In this document: positions 37,757-47,814 of the stretch, piece by piece | Position numbering within the stretch: position 1 is the stretch's first letter | How the letters are laid out: every line of letters starts with the position of its first letter | From: Eledone cirrhosa | Taxonomy: Eukaryota; Mollusca; Cephalopoda; Octopoda; Eledonidae | NCBI GenBank assembly: GCA_964016885.1 | Contig: OZ024744.1 | Span: 25,803,608 to 25,867,607, forward strand | Length of the DNA stretch: 64,000 nucleotides | Direction: 5' to 3' | The notes under the pieces: model-generated | Seen by the model: only the letters and a program-made list of their open reading frames with translations | Told to the model about the DNA's origin: nothing | Database searches by the model: none | Translations under genes and position numbers: made by a program

Positions 37757-39403
37757 TTATTATTATTATTATTATTATTGTTATTGTTATTCCTTGAATC
37801 TCAGTCATTGATGTTGGTTAACTGGAAAGTCCGTTGGATTGAATATCAAGCCACTACCTGCAGCCTCAGATATTCAGGACGTATCGGAGGGTTCTTGCCG
37901 TTCCAAGCAAGCATGCCTTTTGAAGCGTTCCAAAAAGCGTGAAGGGGCCGATTTTCTTTAACCATCCCTGGAAACCTTTGGAGATAGTCCCCAGTGCGCC
38001 TATGACAATCGGGATCACTTTGACTTCATGGCAGTTCCAAATCCTTTTCACCTCCCACTTTAGGTCCTGGTATCGGTTAATTTTCTCCCTCTCCTTCTCT
38101 TGCACTCTCGTGTCGAACGGGCAGGCCACATCCACAATCAGGCACGATCTTTTTTCTTTGTCCACAACCACCAGGTCAGGTCTATTGTGTTCCAGTTTTT
38201 TGTCCGTCTGTATCCTAAAATCCCACAGCACCTTCACCTGACTGTTCTCCATCACCGCCTCTGGCCTATGCTCATACCATTTCTCAGAATGTGGTAGATT
38301 GTTTACTTTGCACAGGTGCCAGTGGATCACCCTGCCCATCACATCGTGTCTCCAGCCCTTATAGTGGGTCTGGGCTAGGTGTTTACACTCGGACACAATG
38401 TGAGCCACAGTCTCCTCTCTCCACAGATCCTGCACAGTGGGCTAGCCTCCTCCTTGTAGATATGGTGCTTCAACCACTTCGTTTTGAGGGCCTGCTCCTG
38501 CGCAGCCATTAGCATTCCTTCTGTAGCCTTTTTGAGGTCTCCTCTTCTCAACCAGTTCCATGTCTGTGGATCTCTAAATTCAGTTTTCTCAAAGAAGGTA
38601 CTATGAAGGGATTTTCCCTTAAGGCTGCTCTTCCTCCTTGATGTTATTTCCTCCTTGGGTATCCCCTGGCCTACTGTCCCCTCCTTCAGTACAGCTCTGA
38701 GCATTGGCTCCTTACTATAGGTCACGTATTTGTATAGGTTGTTTTTCTCCATCTGAACACAGTCCTCTATGCTGATAAGACCTCTTCCACCCTCAGATCT
38801 CCTTAGGTAGAGTCTATCGACATCACTCCTCTTGTGGAACATGTTGTAGATAGTCAATAGCTTCCTAGTCTTCCTATCCATTTCTTTTTGTTCAGCAACA
38901 TTCCATCTCAGAATTCCCGCACTGTACCTAATAATAGACACAGCTCGGGAATTTACTGCGCTTATGGCATTTCTGCTGTTCAGATGTGACTTCAATACGC
39001 TCCTTACTCTCCGAATGTATTCAGTTCTTAACAATTCCTTCATTTTTTTTTTGTTCTTTATGCCATCAGCCTCCAGAACGCCCAAATACTTGTATCCTTC
39101 TTCAGAGTCAATTTCCTTTATCATCTCACCTGTTGGTATCTGGATCCCGTTACTTCTGCTCAACCTACCCCTCCTCATCACAATGACTCCACATTTACCA
39201 ATACCAAACTGCATACATATATCACTGCTGAAAATACGGACAGTGTCAACAAGCACATCCAACTCCTTCTCACTTTTCCCGAAGAGCTTAAGATCGTCCA
39301 TGAAGAGGAGGTGATTGATGGTAAGCTCTCCCCTTCCCAACTTGTATCCTGCTCTCACTTTTCGCAGCATAATGGTCAAGGGCATCAGGGCAAGGACAAT
39401 ATT
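37757..39403 (-). mobile_element. RLE-type (R2/NeSL-like) LINE, 5'-truncated
   Basis: Runs right to left. It starts inside the RT domain at 39403, directly next to an ATT tract, and ends at 37757-37790 in (AAT)n in its own orientation. The last ~58 bases before the tail recur as a separate fragment at 39424-39480. Assignment to an RLE-bearing LINE follows from the C-terminal CCHC plus PD...D endonuclease. The exact clade is uncertain. Confidence 0.75.
37866..39385 (-). pseudogene. Reverse transcriptase C-half + zinc knuckle + restriction-like endonuclease
   Basis: Two ORFs (39385-38375 and 38435-37866) join after one -1 frameshift near 38430. The first carries the RT tail: 'LLFMDDLKLFGKSEKEL' (box MDD in place of YADD), 'GYKYLGVLEADGIK', then the thumb and linker 'RSEGGRGLISIEDCV'. 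The knuckle is CRICGE...HIVSEC with the frameshift between its two halves. The endonuclease shows RPDLVVVD then LIVDVACPFD, the PD-(D/E)xK pattern of R2-type enzymes, and ends in 'IPIVIGALGTISKGFQ' and 'LLGTARTLRYVL'. It would nick target DNA for target-primed reverse transcription. It lacks the N-terminus and first RT blocks, so it is dead. Confidence 0.78.
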
Positions 39404-39479
39404 ATTATTATTATTATTATTATTATTCCTTGAATCTCAGTCATTGATGTTGGTTAACTGGAAAGTCCGTTGGAATGAA

Positions 39480-39528
<49 letters not shown>
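39404..39528 (-). repeat. ATT tracts around a 58-bp second 3' end of the RLE LINE
   Basis: (ATT)n at about 39398-39425, then 'ccttgaatctcagtcattga' and onward to 39480 (same as 37795-37850, one or two differences), then (ATT)n at 39480-39528. This is the minimal 3' stub of another copy of the same family in the same orientation. Confidence 0.8.
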
Positions 39529-39742
39529 GAGTGCTATGGTTGACGGAAGCTCGGCTCTGTAAGGTACTGTACATTTTGAACGCTATAACAATTGTAAATT
39601 GTTTAAAACTTAGACCAACTTGTAGACAAAAACACCCTCCTCCTCGTGAGAGGGGTCTTTCTGCCCGTTATTTGGCCCTTCGGGGTTAAATAACTGCTTA
39701 TTGGGGTTTTGTACCCAATATTTATTTTAAACAAAAAACAAC
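39529..39742 (+). promoter_or_regulatory. 5' UTR of LINE copy 4 with a UUCG-capped hairpin
   Basis: gttatttggccc-TTCG-gggttaaataac at 39667-39694 forms a 12-bp stem (two G-T pairs) closed by C(UUCG)G, a very stable RNA tetraloop. A second hairpin attggg / cccaat lies at about 39699-39720. ORF1 ATG follows at 39743. Confidence 0.65.
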
Positions 39743-41844
39743 ATGGCTACGAAAAAGAAATTTCATAGGTCACTCCCACTAATTCCGTCTTCTTCTTCCT
39801 CAATCATCACTACAGCAGAGAGAAGATTGTCTCTCTCCCTCCCTTCTTTAAATGTGTCTCTCTCCCTCCCTTCTCTTTCGCAAGCGACGAAAGAAAAGAA
39901 AAGTCTCGTGCAAAGCGTGCAAGGTTTCTCCACGACGACGACGACAGCGACGAAACAGGTGTGCGGGAAATACGAAAACCCAGTTCATTCGTCTGACGTC
40001 AGGAATAATAGCAGTAGCAGCCGTAATAACAACAGCAACAGTGACAATGAAAACAACAGTAGCAGCCGCAAAAGCATCAGCAGCAGCATAAACAACAACA
40101 GCATTAGCAGCAGCAACACCAACAACAACCACAGCAACAGCGGCGGAGGCAGTAGTAGTAGTACCTGCAGCAACAACAAAAGTACCAGCAGCTCTGACGA
40201 CAACAACAACAACAGCAGCAAAGAAAAATCAATCTCATTTGCAGGTATTGCGAAAAACTTGGAAACAATCCTCATAACAAATGAGGAATTAGAGGAAGCG
40301 AAGAAGATGGTGATAAAGAATGGACACCGAGCAATCTGCAAGGCAGCGGAAAAATTTTTCGAAACCCAAGAGCACTGTACGGTCACGTACCGTACAGTAA
40401 GTACAAAATCCCGTAGGGTGGAAAGAGCCACAGAGGCCCAAATACAAAAAGCCTTGGGGTCTGTGTGGCAGCGGAAAACGCACATCACCCGAGGCAAAAA
40501 ATATGCCACCGTAGACGTACTTTTTGCCACACCCCAGGAGGCAAAGGCCCAATCAGTAATGACCCTAAGGAGCGAGGAAATGGTGTTGGTGCCCTCCTAC
40601 TGCGGGCAAAAAATTGTGAGGGTCAAACTGACCCACGTTCCCCCCGGAATGGCCCCTTCTTGGTTGGCCGCGTCTGTCCTCGTCGGAATCGAGGACAAAA
40701 CAACTGTACTGCAAGTACAGAAAAAAGTAAGAGAAGATTGGGTAGGCACCTCCATTGAGATGCTAATCCAAACCAACCAGGAGTGCATCGAAGCTATCCC
40801 GGATGTGATAGACTTCGATAACGGCACTTAACTGCCCATAAGTGTTGAGGGCAAACGCCCGAAATGCTTTCGCTGTGGATCGAAGACTCACCTCAGGGCC
40901 TTCTGCAACGAGAAGACCCTGAGAAAGGAGAAAACCCCCCTCCTTCCGAATCCGGCTCCACGGCTACCAGCAACAAGACAAGCGGCAACCAGGAACGATA
41001 GGTCCGTGGCACCCATACCCATTCCACGGAAATCAAAAACAGCAGCAGCAGTGGAAATATTAACAACAACAACAGCAATACCAAATGCAGCTGCAACAGA
41101 GACTCCAGTGCAAACATCACCAACAACAACAAGTGAAAGAGTGGAGCTGGTACCCCTCCCCGACCTCACAGAATCAGACATGGAGTGTGAGGTGGGAGAG
41201 GGATGGCAAAAGGTCGTAAGAAGGCACAAACGCAGAAGCAGCGCATCGTCGCCTTTGAAAAGGGAGGAAAGAAATGAGAAAAGGGTAAAGTCTACTGCAA
41301 AGAGACCCACAGCAGCAACACCACCAACACCATCACCGCCCACACTAGCACCACCATCACCACCGGCGACAATCCCACCGCCAACAACACCTTCAACACC
41401 ACCACCACAAGCACCAACATCGCAAACACAACAACAAAACACACACACCCAGCAACAACGACAAGAAAATAGCAGAACCACACCCCACCCCCAGAAAAAC
41501 AAATGCACGGCAATAAATACACACAACAAGAAACTAATGACTTACATAATTGAACACACAGACATTTCACAACACGACTACATAATACCAGCACCAATCA
41601 AACGCCAACTAACATAAAACTGCTAAAAATAGCACAGAAACAATACACAAACATTAAAACGAAATTCCCCAACGCAGTTGGTGATTTCAGGGACCTAGGA
41701 GGAACTATCAATCGAAGAGTATATTCAGACATTCTCTTAGAAGAGCCGACGACCAGCCGAAGGGACGATTCAACGGTCCCTTCACCAGACGATCAAGTGA
41801 AAAGGGATGTAAAAACCATCCCTCCTCTACCAAAAGTACGGTAA
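39743..41844 (+). pseudogene. ORF1 (gag-like, CCHC) of LINE copy 4
   Basis: Start ATG at 39743 (MATKKKFHRS). Residues ~90-155 are Ser/Asn-rich and look disordered. A conserved region follows ('SFAGIAKNLE', 'TVTYRTVST', 'ATEAQIQKALG', 'YATVDVLFATPQEAKA', 'VLVPSYCGQKIVRV'). A single TAA at 40829-40831 stands where copy 3 has CAA. The same frame then stays open through the knuckle CFRCGSKTHLRAFC and a Thr/Pro-rich tail to TAA at 41615-41617. The last domain ('KFPNAVGDFR', 'YSDILLEEP', 'DDSTVPSP') lies in another frame after a 1-nt loss near 41612 and ends at TAA 41842-41844. RNA binding and RNP assembly are the family role. Confidence 0.87.
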
Positions 41845-41879
41845 GTGGTCTTTCCCATCTTTTCCACTCTATTTTAAAC
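41840..41879 (+). promoter_or_regulatory. ORF1/ORF2 spacer with GGTAAGT (copy 4)
   Basis: GGTAAGT at 41840-41846. Here the stop TAA lies inside it in a different frame from copies 2 and 3, so the conservation is at base level. The tract 'ctttcccatcttttccactc' and 'aaac' precede the ORF2 ATG at 41880. Confidence 0.6.
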
Positions 41880-44800
41880 ATGACCTCACTCAGAATAGGC
41901 AGCATAAATGCGCGTGGCTTGGGGTCGTCATGGAAGCAGGGTCACCTGCTCAACGACCTCAGGTCACTAAACATAGATGTAGTGGCCATCAGCGAGACCA
42001 GAATCTCCGAAGCACGGGCCTTCGCACCGATCTGTGTACGCATCACCCAGCCGTCCTGGATCGGGGGGGGGGGGAGTTGCTGTGCTTTTTCGGAGAGGTT
42101 TGGATCTCGCCATACGGGCCATCTTCCTGGACCCAGAGGGTAAGCTGGTGGTGCTGGACGTGACCAGCGGAGACGGGCAAGCTTTCAGGCTAGTGGCCGT
42201 CTATGCCCCGACAGAAGCAGGGCGGCCTGATTTCTTCCGGCGTCTGGAGGCCTTTCTTGGAACGTCCCGCTCTTTAGTGTTAATGGGCGACTGGAACGGG
42301 ATCTTAGATGCACGCTGGGACTGTGTGGAATTAGCGGATAGGGGTGGAGGGTGCAAGAGCCTCACCAACCTGATCAGGCGTTTTGAAATGTCTGACAGGT
42401 ACCGATTGGATTTCCCGAATGTGCCAATGTGGACTTGGACAAATCGCATAGGGTCATCCAGATCATATCTAGATAGAGTATTTTGTAGGGAAATAGATAG
42501 GTCTAGCATAGGCTGTCCACAATTCAAGATAGTCAGCTACACGGACCACAAATTCGTAATCTGTGTGCTTGACTTAGATAGGCTTCATAGACGAGGACCC
42601 GGCTACTGGAAGCTAAACGCGTCCTTACCAGCGCGCAAGGCCTACAGAGACCGGATTAGAGAACTAGTTAAGCGGGCGTTGACGGGGGCCATCGTCAACA
42701 ACAAGTGGTGGTTTGCTCTGAAAAGAGCAATTAGAATAGAATCGATTAGGTTTAGTAAAGCTTTAGTAATAGAGAAAAATAGAGCAGAGGTAGAACTAGT
42801 TAGAAAATTAGACGAGGCGCTTAGCAAAGGCATTGCGACCGACGTGCTTGCGGCGAAATTGGCCCTTGACCAATTCTTCAATGCAAAGCACGAAGGCTGC
42901 GTTGTCAGAGCAAGGGTGCGTGCTCTCAGACACGAGGGGACGAAAGCCGTTCAATGGGCCCGAGTGGCGGAGGCGCGTCGTGGCAACAAAGCCACGATCC
43001 GGTCTTTGGTGGACCACGACGGGCGCATGCTACTCGATCCCGGGCAAATGTGTGAAGCTTTTCAGCGACACTTCGCTCAGCTGTTCCGGCGCAGCGGTGG
43101 GCCGGGTCGAGGGATGGACTTTAGTGTCTACCTCGACGGACTGCCGCGGCTCTCGGCCACTGAGGCGAAGTGTTGCGAAAAGCCGATAACAGCCGCTGAA
43201 GTAAGGGAGGCAATGACTGGCTGCACAAGGGGTAAATTGCCTGGTTTGGATGGTCTGCCCTATGAACTTTACGTACAGATGCCAGACTTGTTCGGAGGCC
43301 TCTTGGCGGACGTCTACTGCAACTGGCAACAGAACGGGAGAATTCCCAGTTCTGTGAGCCGAGGAGCGGTGGCACTGCTGAGAAAGGATCCGAACAAGGG
43401 GGATAACATAGATAATTTCCGGCCCATAACTCTGCTAGACACAGAGTTCAAGATTTTGGCCAAGGTGCTAGCAAAGAGGTTGGCGCTTGTCGTTGGTGGT
43501 CTGGTGGGAGAGGCGCAGACATGCGCCATTCCCGACAGATCCATCCACGACAACCTCCACCTCATGCGATACATCGTAGAGAGGGTAGCTAAGGAACCTG
43601 GCACGGGTGGGACCTTGATCAATTTAGATCAGTCGAAAGCTTTCGATAGGGTCGACCATCGTTACCTAGCGGCAGTCCTGAGGGCGGCTGGCTTTGGGCC
43701 CGTCTTCAGAGGCTGGATCGTTGCCATGCACAGCGACATCTGCTCTGTGGTGAGAGTGAACGGTCACCTGTCGGAACCGTTCAACATCATGCGCTCGGTC
43801 CGCCAAGGATGTCCCCTCTCGTCCCTCTTGTACGTATTGACTCTCGAGCCATTACTGCACAAACTGGAGACGTTGAGGGGAGTCCCGCGCGAACTAGGAT
43901 GCGGAAGATCCGTGTCAGCATATGCGGACGATGTCACCGTAGTGGTGTCGAACGCCAAACACATCGAGGTGATCGGCACTACACTAAGAGAATACGAAGC
44001 GGTGACAGGAGCAATGATCAACCAGGAAAAGTCAGTGGGCCTGCAGCTCGGCACCTGGAGAGGCAGTTCCATGCCGTCCAACAGCGTCGTCGGAGGTGGC
44101 TAACGCGTACATCGCGTCTGTCATCTGCTACCGCCTGACCGTCGTACCTTGTCCTAAGCCTCGCCTGACTGCGCTGGAGCGTTTGCTCTTTCGCTTTTTG
44201 TGGAAGGGACGCGCTCCGATGGTCAGGCGGTCCATCTGTTGTCAACACCCGCTACGTGGAGGGCTGGGCATGCCGTGGCTGATGATGCGCAGGCACGCGC
44301 TCAGGCTACGACATCTCCACCTCTTCCTCGACGGTGATCAGGTGTGGTCGCCGTTTGCTAGACACGTATTTCCCCAGCTCTTTTCCTTGACGGAGCTGCA
44401 GTCCTGGGTCAAGCGAAGACCGAGAGGAAGCGCCTGGAGACTGGAATGTCTTCAGGCGCTCACAGCCCCCGACCAATCGGGCAATGTGATCGGTGGAAAC
44501 TCCACCTCGGCGTTCTATAGAGGATTAGTGGAGGGGAAGAGCGACGACGTACTTGGGGAAACTCTAGGCGTCGACGAAAATCAACTAGCCAATCTCTTCG
44601 GAAGAACTTTCGGGCCAGGGCCTATGGACAACTTCCAGAAATCTCTGGCCTGGCAGTGCTACCGAGGAGCCTTGCCAGTTCGGGATAAACTCTACAGGCA
44701 TGGAGGTGCCGTCAGCCGGGCATGTCCGAGATGCGCACAGGGCGACGAAACCGTCCTGCACGCACTCGTCCAGTGTCCGAAAATCGCTGACTTGTGGGTT

Positions 44801-45107
44801 TATGTCGAACACCTGCTGTCGCGTTTAGGACGGATCCGGCTATCATCTGAGTCCATCCTTTAGCCGGGAAGGGCAGGCAGTTTTTATCTGTCTGGTGGCC
44901 ATGGCGAAAGAGATAGTATGGTGGACAGGGCTGAAGACGAACACTTACCTCTTCGGTGATGCTCTGATTGACTTTTTCAAATTTCATTTGAAAAGGAAAA
45001 TCAGAGTAGAGAGGGAAGTGCTCTCTTCCCAGCATTTTGTTGAAAGATGGGTGAGAGAAGCAAGAATGGCCCGAGTGAATGGGCCTACTCTGAGTATATA
45101 TCTGTAA
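41880..45107 (+). pseudogene. ORF2 of LINE copy 4 (APE endonuclease + reverse transcriptase)
   Basis: Start ATG 41880 (MTSLRIGSINARGLG). A 14-nt deletion at about 42030 shifts the frame, after which 42034-44103 is open. The endonuclease has 'AISETR', 'GDWNGILDARWD', 'SSRSYLDRVF' and 'TDHKFV' (catalytic E, D/N, D and H all present). The RT has 'GLDGLPYELY', 'FRPITLLD', 'LDQSKAFDRVDHRYL', 'RQGCPLSSLLYVL' and YADD at 43921-43932. About 150 nt of the thumb region ('GPVKLLG...LSLKG') is missing at 44092, and a second open part runs 44096-44863. The C-terminal knuckle CPRCAQGDETVLHALVQC is at 44723-44776. A deletion of about 25 nt near 44860 precedes the last ~70 codons, ending TAA 45105-45107. Confidence 0.9.
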
Positions 45108-45357
45108 ATTAAAGGTGGAAAACTGGGAGAGGGTACTTGCCTTGGTGGTCAGGGTCATTGTGGCTTTTTACTGGGCTTTCTCCACAAATGTCCCTCCGAA
45201 GTCTCCCCCCTATTGGGGAATTTTTCATTGTTATTTTTTGTTACACCCTCTTTTTTTTTTTTTTTTACACGCAAAAATGCCCATTTGTACCGTCCTGTAT
45301 TGTCCTGCACTGTCCTTAATGTCTACTTTATGTAAACCCTTGAGGTTAATAAAGAAA
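45108..45357 (+). other. 3' UTR of LINE copy 4
   Basis: Carries CCCC-TATT-GGGG (45207-45218) then a T run, as in copy 2. A 16-T tract follows near 45250, then 'aataaagaaatc' directly before the ATT tail. Confidence 0.75.

Positions 45358-45452
<95 letters not shown>
45358..45452. repeat. (ATT)n to (AGT)n compound microsatellite
   Basis: About 16 ATT units followed by about 15 AGT units. The first part is the LINE 3' tail. The AGT part is probably a mutated and expanded continuation or the old target. Confidence 0.9.
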
Positions 45453-45453
<1 letters not shown>

Positions 45454-45604
45454 TAGAGTTTGATCAACAAAGTCCCAGACCTCATTCGCCAATCGCGTGG
45501 GGGTGGAACTCGTCAAAGGAAACCATGTTACCATTGGTTTTTCCAACTGCTGATATTACCTATCGATCGCAACTCATGGCAAAACAATAACATTATTATA
45601 ATAA
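45453..45604. other. Unassigned flank
   Basis: Unique-looking sequence after the microsatellite. No coding or repeat structure recognised. Confidence 0.4.
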
Positions 45605-45676
45605 GGTACTTTGCCTTTCATCCTTACGGGGTCGATAAAATAAAGTACCAGTAATTGCTGGCCTTGTGCCAATTAT
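45605..45676 (+). mobile_element. Cephalopod SINE, 3' fragment
   Basis: 'gcctttcatccttacggggt', 'cgataaaataaagtaccagt' and 'attgctggccttgtgcc' match the body of the fuller SINE at 55195. The tRNA-like head is missing. Confidence 0.75.
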
Positions 45677-46071
45677 AATAAGGCACTCCAAGATATTACC
45701 TTTTCACATAAAGTTCAATATATTCCTCAATTTTATGAAGTTATGCACCACGAAAAGCCTTAGGCGTAATTGAAACTTTCCTTTAAATATAAGGATATTG
45801 CCAAAACTTCCTATATTTTATTTCAGTTTACTTTTCACAGAGAAAAAATAAAAAAAATATTTCCAAGAAACAGTTTTAAAGTTAACTATGAGTGAGCTTC
45901 AAAACATTCTTAGAAGTACATAGGTAAAAATCATATGCAGAGATTTTGATCTCGTACTAACGTGTCATAACATGTTCTAACATGAATCCTTTAATGCATA
46001 TTGCAACGTGGCACCACCAGTTGTAAGTCAGCACCATTCAGCAACATGGCCTCGATCAAAACATCAATTCC
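45677..46071. other. Unassigned AT-rich sequence
   Basis: No open frame, repeat or known element recognised. It probably includes a decayed 5' flank of the mariner that follows. Confidence 0.4.
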
Positions 46072-46227
46072 ATGGTGAAGCTAAGGTGGGAGAGCAACCA
46101 AATCATTGACGCTCTCGAGCAAGTTTATGGGGGCAATGTGCCAAATAAATCAACAATCTACAAATGGATAAGTTGTTTTAGAAGTGGAAGAGATGAGGGT
46201 GAAGTTGATCCCCAGCAGAAGATGTAA
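46072..46227 (+). pseudogene. mariner transposase, N-terminal HTH fragment
   Basis: A 51-codon frame with 'LRWESNQIIDALEQVYG', 'VPNKSTIYKWISCF' and 'SGRDEGEVD', the helix-turn-helix start of mariner-type (IS630/Tc1/mariner) transposases, which binds the element ends. It stops at TAA 46225-46227. The catalytic DDE/D domain is absent: 13 bases later a minisatellite begins, and the transposase C-terminus reappears only at 46871. Confidence 0.75.
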
Positions 46228-46240
46228 AAATAAGCTGCTT

Positions 46241-46868
46241 TGACATGGTTTAAATCACATGGCCCTCATGTTTACACAGCTGGACTTAAAGGCTGGTATC
46301 CACGGTTGTTTGACACGGTTTAAATCACATGGGCCTCAGTTTTACACAAATGGACTTAAAGGCTGGTATCCACGGTTGTTTGACATGGTTTAAATCACAT
46401 GGGCCTCAGTTTTACACAAATGGACTTAAAGGCTGGTATTAACGGTTGTTTGACATGGTTTAAATCACATGGCCCTCATGTTTACACAGCTGGACTTAAA
46501 GGCTGGTATCAACGGTTGTTTGAGATGGTTTAAATCACATGGCCCTCATGTTTACACAGCTGGACTTAAAGGCTGGACTCAATGGTTGTTTGACATGGTT
46601 TAAATCACATGGCCCTCAGTTTTACACAGCTGGACTTAAAGGCTGGTATCAATGGTTGTTTGAGATGGTTTAAATCACATGGCCTCAGTTTTACACAGAT
46701 TGACTTAAAGGCTGGTATCAACGGTTATTTGACATGGTTTAAATCACATGGGCCTCAGTTTTACACAGATGGACTTAAAGGCTGGTATCAACGGTTGTTT
46801 GACATGGTTTAAATCACATGGGCCTCAGTTTTACACAGATTGACTTAAAGGCTGTTATCAATGTTTGT
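46241..46868 (+). repeat. 70-bp minisatellite, nine copies, made from mariner C-terminal sequence
   Basis: Copies begin with 'tgacatggtttaaatcacat' at 46241, 46311, 46381, 46451, 46521, 46591, 46661, 46730 and 46800. Spacing is 70 bp, with one of 69. Translated, the unit gives 'WFKSHGPQFYTDGLKGWYQR', which resembles the last ~40 residues of mariner transposases ('QFY.DG'). One strand has been copied in register inside the old transposon. Confidence 0.9.
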
Positions 46869-46870
46869 AG

Positions 46871-46909
46871 AAGTGTATTGACGTAGATGGAGCATATGCT
46901 GGAAAATAA
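46871..46909 (+). pseudogene. mariner transposase C-terminal end
   Basis: KCIDVDGAYAGK then TAA, the typical final residues of mariner transposases. It directly follows the last minisatellite unit. Confidence 0.7.
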
Positions 46910-47359
46910 ACATCATAATTTAAACCTTTTTTTTCCAACTGTCCTTTTTCCCACGAACATTTTGAAGCCCCCTCGCATTATTGCTGTAAATACGTTGTTT
47001 CCTGAATGAACCACTTTATTTGAACACTCTAGGATCAACAATACCGCCATTATCACGCATATAACAGTACGGCTCCTAGTAGCATCTCCAGCCGATGTTT
47101 TATTTGAACCAGTTACAAAAGAGCATTTCCAGTTGATGTTTTTCTCATACCCAGAAAACTATAAAGGATTTAACATATTCTTGTCTCAATAGTGAGCGAG
47201 TAAATTTTCTCATTAAATTTAAACGTGTGACTCTTTAGGGTAGTTTTAATACTAGCCCCTACTGCATGTGCGATCATTTTTCTCACCTGATCGTTGTTCT
47301 TTGTTGTCCGTATGGCTTTGCTCCACCCATTCATCCTATGAGAATCTTTTCAGACATTG
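46910..47359. other. Unassigned sequence
   Basis: No feature recognised. It may include the mariner right end and the flank of the Penelope-like fragment. Confidence 0.4.
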
Positions 47360-47702
47360 AAATTATGGTCTTGGGTGGGGTCTACCTCTTATAGGTATAC
47401 TGGGGGAGAAACCGTTAAGTTGATAATTATCTAGGTATTCGGTGTCATAAGTAAGTCTAAATAGGAGGCCCAGTTCATCTGTGTCAACGTCATAGAATTT
47501 TACTTCACTCACTGATTATTTCCACACATTTTTCTACAGCAAAATCAATGTCAACAGATGAGTACAGTAACACTACATCCATAGTGCCTATTATGCAGTT
47601 AGTTAAGTTTTTGTTGTTGTTGCATTCATTGATTCTGCTGAGGAGGTCCTCCATGCTGTCACATACATCTGGGGACATCTTTATTATGGGGTGTACAAGC
47701 AT
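47360..47702 (-). pseudogene. Penelope-like element reverse transcriptase fragment
   Basis: Frame 47702-47505 reads 'IIKMSPDVCDSMEDLLSRI', then 'CIIGTMDVVLLYSSVDIDFA', the RT motif seen in Penelope-like elements ('MDV.ALYPS.D'). After a stop near 47510 the same strand continues 'VKFYDVDTDELGLLFRLTY' to about 47360. The catalytic YxDD box is not included. It lies opposite in orientation to the GIY-YIG piece next door. Confidence 0.6.
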
Positions 47703-47814
47703 AGAGAGGAAGTAGGAGATCCATTAGTTTAAAGATTAAAGTGGGAGAAAAGCCAGGTACTAGAATTAAATCCCTGATCAGCAAGACTTACACCTTTAAG
47801 AAAGGGGTACGAAT

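Larger units (their letters stand above)
39529..45407 (+). mobile_element. Tx1-like LINE copy 4, near full length
   Basis: Begins immediately after (ATT)n and ends in 'aataaagaaatc' plus (ATT)n (45358-45407), followed by an (AGT)n tract to 45452. It has the best-preserved ORFs of the family here: ORF1 has one stop and one late frameshift, and ORF2 has one frame open for 689 codons. Three small deletions (14 nt, about 150 nt and about 25 nt) inactivate ORF2. Confidence 0.92.

Noticed and set aside
39985..40530. Minus-strand Leu/Ala-rich 181-codon frame
   Set aside because: Antisense shadow of the Ser/Asn-rich head of copy 4 ORF1.
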